A DNA stretch of 64,000 nt, from positions 262,501,709 to 262,565,708 of the forward strand of contig OY998175.1 of NCBI GenBank assembly GCA_963921935.1. Reading direction: 5' to 3'. This DNA comes from Galeruca laticollis. Its lineage: Eukaryota > Arthropoda > Insecta > Coleoptera > Chrysomelidae. Below are positions 44,969 to 54,358 of the stretch, piece after piece. Below the pieces are notes generated by a model that did not search any database, was not told the DNA's origin, and saw nothing but the letters and a program-made list of their open reading frames with translations. Both the position numbers and the translations under genes were made by a program. Position 1 is the first letter of the stretch. The number at the start of each line of letters is the position of its first letter.

Positions 44969-45609
44969 TGTAGGAATTTCCCATAAATTCCTACAATGGA
45001 TCTTAATTTAACATTAAGCGAAAGGTTCGAAGTTTAAATCTCCGCGCCTTTTATTCATGTTCACGGAACCAATTGGTACCTCCCGCGCCATAAGCCGCAA
45101 AATTACCGCCAACGAAAGGCAATCAGTAGTCTTGGCTCACCTCTTGTGACGATATGATCAAGTGCTGATTCATTGGTTTAAATACATACCTAATTTCGTT
45201 TATCAATTTAATGTAACTGCAACAAATGAGAGTGTAAATATGACGTGAAGTGCTTTTCCGACATTGGTCGGTGAATTTCTGTATTGTAAGTACTATTTTT
45301 ATTAAAAATTATTGTTTGAATCCGCATGGTCGCCTAGACCGGTTCATCGGTAGTTTAGCGCTGTTGCCGTATCCAATACTAAAGTTTGGTACTTCGTTCT
45401 TGTAAGAATTTAAATAGAGGGATTGTGAGTGAGCCGTATTTTTATTACTCCTTTATTCTCAACGACAATTTCAGCGTTCCCGTCAACAAAAGGTTGGCGA
45501 GTCTTCTTGTTTTAAAATACTCAAAAACATGTCGGGAAGGAAAGGATCAACCAACTAAACTTAGAGGAACCAGCCAAATATCGCTAAGGCGAATTTCCCT
45601 TCTCGTACA
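44969..45609 (+). repeat. BEL/Pao 5' LTR (641 bp)
   Basis: It begins TGTAGGAATTT, immediately mirrored as AAATTCCTACA after five bases, and ends CTCGTACA. It repeats at 52918-53558. Promoter and poly(A) positions are not clear. Confidence 0.95.
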
Positions 45610-45619
45610 TAGTTTTTAT

Positions 45620-45637
45620 TGGTCCTTCGAGCCGGAT
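45620..45637 (+). promoter_or_regulatory. candidate BEL/Pao primer binding site
   Basis: TGGTCCTTCGAGCCGGAT lies 10 bp after the LTR. TGG at the start fits pairing with a tRNA 3' CCA end. The matching tRNA is not one I can name with confidence. Confidence 0.45.
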
Positions 45638-46099
45638 ATAGTCTGTCAATTTGACATATCCATTTTTGCCTCTGCAGCAACTTGATATATCCATGTCCGC
45701 CTTTGCGGCAATTTGATTTCTTGGGTCTGTCTGAACCCTATTCTTCTTTTCTCTAATAAACATTCCAAAAAGTTGTTCATTAGACTCTCGTGAGGGCTGA
45801 GAAACTGTAAAAAATAAATACTGAAACAGTGATATGTATATAAGTGCGATTTGATTGCTCGGGAAATTAAAGACAGTCCGGCAACAGCGCGCGAAGCGAG
45901 TTCTGAATCTAGAATGGTCAACTGCTGGCCGTTTTTACTTCAACGACACCTCGCTCAAGGGGGGTGTATAGGATTAGGAGCCGGTTTGGAAGTGTTTATA
46001 AACAGCATATTTTGAAGAAACTAGTGTTTATTTACATGTCGGGTTTTTGTTACCTCAATAATACATGGTATAATAAATACATCGTTAAGTTTGAGGATA
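45638..46099 (+). other. BEL/Pao leader, first part
   Basis: Untranslated. It includes two near-copies of an (A/T)TTTGCC-type motif around 45660-45710 (GACATATCCATTTTTGCC, GATATATCCATGTCCGCC). Confidence 0.4.
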
Positions 46100-47240
46100 T
46101 TTAATTAATGTATTTAGTTATATTTAGGTACATTTTCTTGCACTGTTAAAAGTAATTTACAGTTTTCTAAATATTAGATATTTTGTTTATCAATTATCTA
46201 TGTGCGTTTATATGTATTTTTAGTACACTGTGAAAAATAAATCACAGTATTTTCTTCATTATTACTTTGGATATTTAATTAGTGTATTTAGTTATATCTA
46301 GGTACACTTTCTTACACTGTTAAAAATAATTTACAGTTTGCTCAATAGTAGATACTTTGTTTAATATTGATTATCTATTTGCTCACATGCATTTTAGTAC
46401 ACTGTGAAAAATAAATCACAGTATTTTCTTCATTATTACTTTGGATATTTAATTAGTGTATTTAGTTATAAGTAGGTACATTTTCCTACACTGTTAAAAA
46501 TAATTTACAGTTTGCTCAATAGTAGATACTTTGTTTAATATTGATTATCTTTTTGCGTTTACATGCAATTTTAGTACCCTGTGAAAAATAAATCACAGTA
46601 TTTTCTTCATTATTACTTTGAATATTTAATTAGTGTATTTAGTTATATCTAGGTACATTTTCTTACACTGTTAAAAATAATTTACAGTTTTCTCAATGTT
46701 TGATATTTTGTTTATTAATCTCAATATTAATTAGCAATGTGCGTTTATATGCATTTTTAGTACACTGTGAAGAATAAATCACAGTATTTTCTTCATTATT
46801 ACTTTGAATATTTAATTAGTGTATTTAGTTATAAGTAGGTACATTTTCTTACACTGTTAAAAATAATCTACAGTTTTTTTTTCAATGTTTGATATTTTGT
46901 TTATTAATCTCAATATTGATTATCTATTTGCGTTTACATGCATTCTAGTACACTGTGAAAAATAATTCACTGTGTTTTCTTCTTTATTATTTTGAATATT
47001 AATACCGTATTTGGTTATAAGTAGGTACATTTTCTTACACTGTTAAAAATAATCTACAGTTTTCTCAATGTTTGATATTTTGTTTATTAATCTCAATATT
47101 GATTATCTATTTGCGTTTACATGGATTCTAGTACACTGTGAAAAATAATTCACTGTAATTTCTTCTTTATTATTTTGAATATTAATACCGTATTTGGTTA
47201 TAAGTAGGTAGGTATTTTCTTACAATGTTAAACTAATTTT
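46100..47240 (+). repeat. seven-copy repeat of about 174-186 bp in the BEL/Pao leader
   Basis: AGGTA(C/G) anchors lie at 46127, 46301, 46475, 46652, 46838, 47024 and 47207. Each unit carries two short inverted repeats, ACTGTTAAAAATAATTTACAGT-like (stem ACTGT/ACAGT) and ACTGTGA...TCACAGT (7-bp arms), though later copies are mutated. The array ends about 160 bp before the gag start. Confidence 0.85.
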
Positions 47241-47398
47241 CAGTAATTTGCATGCTATTGAAATACTTATCGCATTGATTGGAAAAGCTCTTTGTCTATT
47301 CGGTTATTCCATATATTGTAAAAATTTACTCGCTACTTTAGAAGCTAATTTTAATTCAGGTGGAGTTCAACTTTGATTGGTTACACTTTGATTCAATC

Positions 47399-50300
47399 AT
47401 GTCGCTAAATCACTTGAAAAATAAAAGAGGGGGTTTCAAATCGCAATTATCTCGAATTGAAACATTTGTGTCGGAGCTGACTGGCTCCGAAGAGGTCTAT
47501 ATACTTAAAGTCAAACTTAAAAGCATATCTGGTCACTATGACAATTATCAAAAAGTCCAATTGGAAATCGTTTCATTATCTAACCCGGACGACGACAACT
47601 ACTCTTCCGACGATGAGGCCGAGAACGTTGTCGCCGACCGTTTTGAAAGTTGTATTGCTATGCTTGAACTTCTAATAGAAAATAAGCAAAAAGAATCACT
47701 CAATTTAAATACTAGGCCAAACGATGTATCTAATGTCGTGTTACCTAAAATTAACATTAAACCTTTCTCAGGGGCTGCATCAGAGTGGCCATCCTTTATC
47801 GACCTGTTCACAGCACTGGTACTTAATAATAATAATTTAAAGTCGGAGGGTGAAAAGTTTTATTACCTTAAAGGGCTGTTACGTGGACCACCTTTGGAAA
47901 TGATTGAGTCCTTAAGCGTAACAAATCAAAATTTGAATATTGCCTTAAATATTCTTAAAAAGGCATATGACGATAAATATAAATTACTGTATTCTTTGTA
48001 CCAAACTTTGGTGGATCAAAAACCTGTCTTGAAAAGTACTCCGGTCGAGTTGCGCGAATTTCAGATATCGACGCGTAAGACATTTGATTTGATTAAAAAT
48101 ATGAATTTATCGCCGGAAGTAAATTTTGAGTCATTAATAATATTTTTAATGGAGCAAAAACTTGATTTTAATTCAAGACGAGCCTTCGAAAGTGAGCGCA
48201 AGCCAGAGCTTATCCCTACAGCTGAATATTTCTTTGATTTTCTACAGCAACGCCAATCAATGTTAGAAAATTTAAATCTTTTTGAAACCAACACTAAGGG
48301 TAAATTCAACCCCAAGTCTAATAATGTTTGTAAAAATAGGGTGACATTGGTATCTAGTTTAAGTTCTTCGCAACAGTACCATTCTAGTTCTTCTCGGGTT
48401 AATAGACCGAGCTGTCTTCATTGTTCAGACCCCTCTCATCTTATATACGGTTGTTCCAAATTTATGTCCTTATCACCTCAAGAGAGGTATCAGATAGTCA
48501 AAGCTAAAAAACTTTGTGTAAATTGCCTGAATAGTACCCATAGTACTACCGATTGTAAATCCCTTAGGAGATGTGCAACTTGCAATAAGTCTCATCATAG
48601 TTACTTACATTTTGACAGTCAGAACAGATTGCCAAACAACTCTAACAATCGTAATAATCCTAGAGCCTCCTCTTCCGGAAGCCCCAATGTAACCTCTCTA
48701 TCCAATGTAAATAATCACCCCTCTCCTATTAATGTACATAATAATACGTCCCCAGATCAAATTAATAGATCTAATTTCATAAATACCAGTTCTGCATCAC
48801 CTAATCAATCACCTGAACCTCCGGAGTCAGTGAGATATCAAACTGCTTTGGCTGCCATGTCAGCAAAAGACAGTATTGTACTATTGCCTACGGCTTTAGT
48901 GAATGTTAATGGGTTCAATGGTCGGTGTTTGGTTGGACGAGTTCTTCTTGATTCCGCTAGTCAAATGAGCGTTATTAACCGTGCCTTTGTACAAAAATTG
49001 AATTTAGTCTCTCGAAAACAAACTCTTAATATTTCCGGATTAGGTAGCAATAACTACACCTATAGTAGAGAAGTGGTAGATATCACATTTAATTCTCAAA
49101 TTGCACCTTACAGTACTTTCACTATATCTTGCTCGGTCATAGATAAAATAACAAATAGTTTACCACAATCTTCTATCTCACCTTCTAATTTTAAAATTCC
49201 ATCCCATATAAAACTTGAGCTAGCTGACCCTTTATTCTTTGAATCCGGTCCAATAGATCTTCTTATTGGCTGTGATTTATATCATTACCTGCTTAAGGGG
49301 ACCGTACTTAAAACGGATCCTTATTCTCCTTCCTTCATAGATACTCACCTGGGATATGTTATCGCGGGTCCTATCCCTTTGAGAAATGCTAACTCCTCCC
49401 AGCATAAACCTAAGTCTGCTTATTCCTTTTTGACGGTTTATAATGATCAAGTCTATCAATATTCTGACCTCCAAAGGACAATGGAGAAATTCTGGGAGCT
49501 TGAGGAAATTCCCGAATGTCCATCACAAGATCCCAGCGAGGAATATGTTGAACAACTATTTCGGGATACAACCGTTATCCTACCATCGGGGCGGTATCAG
49601 GTAGATATGCCTCTACTCGCAAATCAGAATAAAAAACTAGGCCAGTCATTCGGTATAGCCATCCAACGATTCTCTTCTCTTGAAAGAAAATTCAATGCTA
49701 ATCCTACCCTTTTCTCTGAATATAAAAAAGTAATTTCAGAATATCTAACACTCAATCATGCTCAAGTCATTCCTCTGTCTTTCTATAACACTGTGTCTAA
49801 TGATTTCAAGTATTTTATACCCCATAGGGCGGTGATACGTGAGGAAAGCGCATCCACCAAACTTCGGATCGTGTTCGATTTTTCGGCTAAAACCGATTCA
49901 GGTTTCTCTCTTAATGATTTAACGTCGAAGGGATACCAAGTTCAGGATAACCTATTCGACATTTTGTGCAGATTTAGATGCTATAAATATGTCCTGTGTG
50001 CTGACATCAAAATGATGTATAGATTCATAGATATCAATCCCATGCAACGCTATCTCCAAAACAAACTGTGGAGGGATAACCCCACGAAACCCCTTCAATG
50101 TATCCAATTATCTAGGCTTAGTTTCGGACAGAACTGTGCCCCTTTCTTGGCCACCCGAGTCTTGAAAGACATTGCCTTAAATAGTCCCGATTGTCCAAAT
50201 GCGCAGCAGGCTATTCTTCATCAAACCTACATGGATGATATCTTAACTGGAACCAATAAGGAAATGGACTTACCGGCTCTTTATGCCGAATTGACAAATA

Positions 50301-52789
50301 TGCTTGGAAAACATGAGTTCCAACTTCACAAATGGCAATCAAATTCATTCAAGTTTTTACAGTCAATCGATGAATTACCTAACGCTGAATTGGATCGTAG
50401 TTTTGACGATTCGTCAAGCAAAATTCTAGGACTAAAATGGAATCCTGCGTCTGATATTTTACACATCCAAACTGCCAAGTTGGCTGATTGTTCTCATATA
50501 ACGAAACGAAGGATATTAAGTACCGTCGCCAGTACATTTGACCCTCTTGGGTTAGTAAACAATCTGACCGTGTTTGGCAAACTGTTAATGCAATCGGTCT
50601 GGAAATCCCAGATAGGGTGGGATGTTCCCATTTCCGACACATCCATAATTACTCAGTTTAATAAATTCCTTTCTTTATTAACTGAAGCTGCTCACCTCCG
50701 AGTACCCAGATACCTATTTAACCAAAAAATTATTACTTCGTGTTCTCTCCACGGGTTTTGCGATGCCAGTCAAAAGGCATACGGAGGGTGTCTCTATTTA
50801 GTAGCGATCTACGCTGATAATTCTAGATCCTCTCGCCTAATTACTGCTAAATCTCGTGTGAATCCTTTGAAAATTACTTTGACTATTCCCAAGTTAGAGC
50901 TGTGTGCAATGGAGCTGTTGTCCACTTTAGCTCGTAGAATAGCTCAGATTCTATGCATTTCTCTTCACATCTCTTCCATAAATTTATGGTCCGACTCTCA
51001 AGTCGCTCTCAGTTGGGTGAAACGGTCTTCTAATGATTTTTCTCCCTTTGTAGCTCGGCGTGTCCTAACCATTCAAAACAATAGTAAAGAGTTTATATGG
51101 CGACATGTCAAATCCGATTTAAACCCAGCCGATTTACTTTCTCGTGGTAAATTCTCATCTGATGTCTGGACTTTTTGGTTCGAGGGTCCTCGATTTCTAC
51201 TTGAATCTAAAGATTTTGATTCTATGGATTCTTTCGAACCTATTGACGACTTGCCTGAAGTCAAAAAGGTCAACCTTGCTATAGTCAACAGCGACTTAAA
51301 CTTTTGGGAACCTATATTTTTCCGATTCTCAAAATTTATAACCTTAAATAGGGTTATAGCCCATATATTCAAATTTATAAACCTATCGAGGAGAAAATTC
51401 AGAGACGTTGGTTCGTTATCTGTTGACGATCTCCGAATTGCCCATGATTTTATAATCAAACAAATTCAACATAAACACTTCTTCAACGAAATTCGTTGTT
51501 TAAAAACTAACGTTCCGATTGGAAATAAAGACTTAATTCCATTGAACATTTTCTTGGATAATGACGGCCTTCTAAGAGTGGGTGGCCGATTACAATTTTC
51601 TACTTTACCTTTCAATCAAAAATTTCCCTTGCTGTTACCACAAAATGATCATGTTGTTGATTTGCTAATAATACGGGAACATCGCCGTCTTGGCCATGGT
51701 GGAGCCCAAAATGTGTTAGGAAATTTAAGGCTACAGTACTGGCCCTTGAATGGCACTCGTCTTGTCAAAAAATTGATAAAAAGCTGCATCACCTGTTTTA
51801 GATTTAATGCCCAGTTCGCCTCTCAAATAATGTCCCCGTTACCCCTTGACCGAGTGCAAAAATCTCGCCCCTTTTCCAAAACTGGCATCGATTTTGCTGG
51901 ACCTGTACAAATTAAATCTTCGCGCTTAAGAAAAGCCCCAATACAAAAGGCCTACATTGCCATATTCATATGCATGGTGACAAAGGCGATCCATATCGAA
52001 TTAGTAAGTGATCTCTCTACCGATGCATTTATCGCCACTCTTAAAAGATTTCTCAGTCGTAGAGGGAATCCTCAGACTATCTATACTGATAATGGTTCCA
52101 ACTTTGTTGGAGCAAGAAATCAATTACGAGAACTCTCCATTTTTCTCAAATCTTCCGAAAGTATCAATAAGATACAGTCTTTTCTTTCAACTACAGAAAT
52201 TAGTTGGAAGTTTATTCCTCCGCGGTCACCGCACTGGGGTGGCTTATGGGAAGCGGCTGTGAAAAGCGCCAAATCCCACCTCACCAAAATAATTGGCAAT
52301 TCGTGCCTTACCTTCGAGGAACTCTTCACGGTTCTGAGTCAGATCGAAGCTATCTTGAACAGCAGACCATTATACCCGATGTCAAATGATCCTACCGATC
52401 TATCTCCTTTGACACCAGGTCATTTTTTGATCGGAGCACCTTTAACCGCTTATCCCGATCGCGATCTATCTACCATCCCTGTAAACAGATTAACTTTTTG
52501 GGAACAATGTACTAAGATGAACCAAGAATTCTGGAAGAGGTGGAGCACCGATTATCTGCATCGACTGCAGCATCGACCTAAGTGGTGTAAAGCCTCAAAC
52601 AATCTTCAGCTTAATCAGCTTGTACTAGTGCAATCGGAGGACCGTCCTCCTTTGAATTGGCCCCTTGCCAGGGTAGTGGAACTACTAACTGGCAAAGACG
52701 GCAATGTTCGTGCCGCACGTGTAAGAACTGTGGATGGAGTTTATATTCGTCCTATTACTAAGTTAGCTCCTCTACCATGGATGGACTGA
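47399..52789 (+). CDS. gag-pol: BEL/Pao Gag-Pol polyprotein
   Basis: The frame is open from a GTG at 47360, but ATG 47399 gives the usual BEL Gag start (MSLNHLKNKRGG) and 1,796 residues in one frame. In order: Gag helical domain (DUF1759-type); zinc-knuckle region with several CX2C pairs (CLHCSDPSHLIYGC, CVNC, CATC); retropepsin-like protease LLDSASQMS (D518); RT with QTYMDDILTG (YMDD at 944-947); RNase H; integrase zinc module (HRRLGHGG ... CITC), GIDFAGPV, YTDNGSNFVG (D1564) and PHWGGLWEAAVKSAK; then a DUF5641-type C-terminus (GHFLIGAPL ... HRLQHRPKW). No stop and all catalytic motifs present, so it is probably active or very recently active. No env follows. Confidence 0.96.
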   Translation: MSLNHLKNKRGGFKSQLSRIETFVSELTGSEEVYILKVKLKSISGHYDNYQKVQLEIVSLSNPDDDNYSSDDEAENVVADRFESCIAMLELLIENKQKESLNLNTRPNDVSNVVLPKINIKPFSGAASEWPSFIDLFTALVLNNNNLKSEGEKFYYLKGLLRGPPLEMIESLSVTNQNLNIALNILKKAYDDKYKLLYSLYQTLVDQKPVLKSTPVELREFQISTRKTFDLIKNMNLSPEVNFESLIIFLMEQKLDFNSRRAFESERKPELIPTAEYFFDFLQQRQSMLENLNLFETNTKGKFNPKSNNVCKNRVTLVSSLSSSQQYHSSSSRVNRPSCLHCSDPSHLIYGCSKFMSLSPQERYQIVKAKKLCVNCLNSTHSTTDCKSLRRCATCNKSHHSYLHFDSQNRLPNNSNNRNNPRASSSGSPNVTSLSNVNNHPSPINVHNNTSPDQINRSNFINTSSASPNQSPEPPESVRYQTALAAMSAKDSIVLLPTALVNVNGFNGRCLVGRVLLDSASQMSVINRAFVQKLNLVSRKQTLNISGLGSNNYTYSREVVDITFNSQIAPYSTFTISCSVIDKITNSLPQSSISPSNFKIPSHIKLELADPLFFESGPIDLLIGCDLYHYLLKGTVLKTDPYSPSFIDTHLGYVIAGPIPLRNANSSQHKPKSAYSFLTVYNDQVYQYSDLQRTMEKFWELEEIPECPSQDPSEEYVEQLFRDTTVILPSGRYQVDMPLLANQNKKLGQSFGIAIQRFSSLERKFNANPTLFSEYKKVISEYLTLNHAQVIPLSFYNTVSNDFKYFIPHRAVIREESASTKLRIVFDFSAKTDSGFSLNDLTSKGYQVQDNLFDILCRFRCYKYVLCADIKMMYRFIDINPMQRYLQNKLWRDNPTKPLQCIQLSRLSFGQNCAPFLATRVLKDIALNSPDCPNAQQAILHQTYMDDILTGTNKEMDLPALYAELTNMLGKHEFQLHKWQSNSFKFLQSIDELPNAELDRSFDDSSSKILGLKWNPASDILHIQTAKLADCSHITKRRILSTVASTFDPLGLVNNLTVFGKLLMQSVWKSQIGWDVPISDTSIITQFNKFLSLLTEAAHLRVPRYLFNQKIITSCSLHGFCDASQKAYGGCLYLVAIYADNSRSSRLITAKSRVNPLKITLTIPKLELCAMELLSTLARRIAQILCISLHISSINLWSDSQVALSWVKRSSNDFSPFVARRVLTIQNNSKEFIWRHVKSDLNPADLLSRGKFSSDVWTFWFEGPRFLLESKDFDSMDSFEPIDDLPEVKKVNLAIVNSDLNFWEPIFFRFSKFITLNRVIAHIFKFINLSRRKFRDVGSLSVDDLRIAHDFIIKQIQHKHFFNEIRCLKTNVPIGNKDLIPLNIFLDNDGLLRVGGRLQFSTLPFNQKFPLLLPQNDHVVDLLIIREHRRLGHGGAQNVLGNLRLQYWPLNGTRLVKKLIKSCITCFRFNAQFASQIMSPLPLDRVQKSRPFSKTGIDFAGPVQIKSSRLRKAPIQKAYIAIFICMVTKAIHIELVSDLSTDAFIATLKRFLSRRGNPQTIYTDNGSNFVGARNQLRELSIFLKSSESINKIQSFLSTTEISWKFIPPRSPHWGGLWEAAVKSAKSHLTKIIGNSCLTFEELFTVLSQIEAILNSRPLYPMSNDPTDLSPLTPGHFLIGAPLTAYPDRDLSTIPVNRLTFWEQCTKMNQEFWKRWSTDYLHRLQHRPKWCKASNNLQLNQLVLVQSEDRPPLNWPLARVVELLTGKDGNVRAARVRTVDGVYIRPITKLAPLPWMD

Positions 52790-52917
52790 GTTCTATCTAC
52801 ATTTGGAGTAGAACGTATTTTTTTTTCTTTGTTCTTTTTCTTTTCTCCTTCCTTCTTGCTTAAAATTTGGATTCTGCTCCTAAACTGTTCCTCTCATCTT
52901 TGCCCCGGCCCCCAGTA
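52790..52917 (+). other. BEL/Pao 3' untranslated stretch, C-rich before LTR
   Basis: Where a polypurine tract is expected, the strand reads TTTGCCCCGGCCCCCAGTA directly before the 3' LTR, i.e. pyrimidine-rich on the coding strand. Confidence 0.6.
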
Positions 52918-53558
52918 TGTAGGAATTTCCCATAAATTCCTACAATGGATCTTAATTTAACATTAAGCGAAAGGTTCGAAGTTTAAATCTCCGCGCCTTT
53001 TATTCATGTTCACGGAACGAATTGGTACCTCCCGCGCCATAAGCCGCAAAATTACCGCCAACGAAAGGCAATCAGTAGTCTTGGCTCACCTCTTGTGACG
53101 ATATGATCAAGTGCTGATTCATTGGTTTAAATACATACCTAATTTCGTTTATCAATTTAATGTAACTGCAACAAATGAGAGTGTAAATATGACGTGAAGT
53201 GCTTTTCCGACATTGGTCGGTGAATTTCTGTATTGTAAGTACTATTTTTATTAAAAATTATTGTTTGAATCCGCATGGTCGCCTAGACCGGTTCATCGGT
53301 AGTTTAGCGCTGTTGCCGTATCCAATACTAAAGTTTGGTACTTCGTTCTTGTAAGAATTTAAATAGAGGGATTGTGAGTGAGCCGTATTTTTATTACTCC
53401 TTTATTCTCAACGACAATTTCAGCGTTCCCGTCAACAAAAGGTTGGCGAGTCTTCTTGTTTTAAAATACTCAAAAACATGTCGGGAAGGAAAGGATCAAC
53501 CAACTAAACTTAGAGGAACCAGCCAAATATCGCTAAGGCGAATTTCCCTTCTCGTACA
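52918..53558 (+). repeat. BEL/Pao 3' LTR (641 bp)
   Basis: Same length and sequence as 44969-45609 except one base seen (53019). The LINE ORF1 resumes immediately after it. Confidence 0.95.
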
Positions 53559-54356
53559 CAGCCATATACTCAGTTTTCTACGACAAGTATATATTGATCC
53601 ACCAAATAACCTTATAGTTCCAGACAGTCTCTTAATATAATTCGAAACAACCAGTTATCGTATTTTTCCAAACATGGATGGGTAAGGTTGTTATAAATGC
53701 AAACAACCAGGTCACACTGCATACTCCTAACATGTCACCACACTCTCAATCTAATATAAGCGAGAGCAACACCACTACGTCTACACCCCAAGTTCAAGCT
53801 AACGTTACTACTCCTACACCACCAGAGAAAATTAATATTACTCCTCCTACACTCCAACCTAAATCCATCAACAACTCAACCGAACTTGAATCAATCCGAA
53901 TGGACATAATAAATAATGATCACACAGAAACCAACAAAAGAAAAATCAACGGAATTGAAAGTCCCCCAATACCAGATAATACCACTGAAGAGGAAACAAC
54001 TTTCAAAACTCCTGAAGAAAAAAAAAACTAAGAAAGTTGGGCTTGACGAAATAATGAAAATGATAGAACCCGCCAAAAATTTCATTGAGGAACACGCAGA
54101 CGAAATAATATTAAATTCTGATCAACTGACAGATTTACTTACCAATATTCATGGTGCTAGTGGTCCAATCAGTACCATAAGAAATTATACCTCAGATTTT
54201 GAGTCTCTCATTAATATGCTGGAAAAAGTGTACCCCAAAATCACGAACAAATCCCTACAAATCCGCTTAACCAAGATAAGAAAACGATTACAACGATACA
54301 TATCACAAGGCCCCATTGACTCTGGAAGTGAGTCGTCGACACAATCATCATATTAG
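53559..54356 (+). pseudogene. I-clade LINE ORF1, 3' part
   Basis: Resumes with SHILSFLRQVY and PPNNLIVPDSLLI. After a stop near 53639 it shows a broken CX2CX4HX4 knuckle (CYKCKQPGHTAYS, with stops on both sides of the motif). A long Ser/Thr/Asn-rich then Lys-rich region follows in two frames, ending at TAG 54354, two bases before the ORF2 ATG. Confidence 0.8.
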
Positions 54357-54358
54357 AA

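Larger units (their letters stand above)
44969..53558 (+). mobile_element. full-length BEL/Pao LTR retrotransposon (8,590 bp)
   Basis: Two 641-bp LTRs flank one long intact gag-pol. The only LTR difference I saw is C at 45070 versus G at 53019, so insertion was recent. It interrupts the LINE ORF1 at a codon that reads across (GCG TA / C AGC CAT). No ordinary direct target duplication is evident. Confidence 0.95.

Noticed and set aside
45386..45685. 99-codon ORF at the BEL/Pao 5' LTR, repeated at 53335-53640
   Set aside because: Present twice only because it lies in the LTR; ends differ with the flanks.
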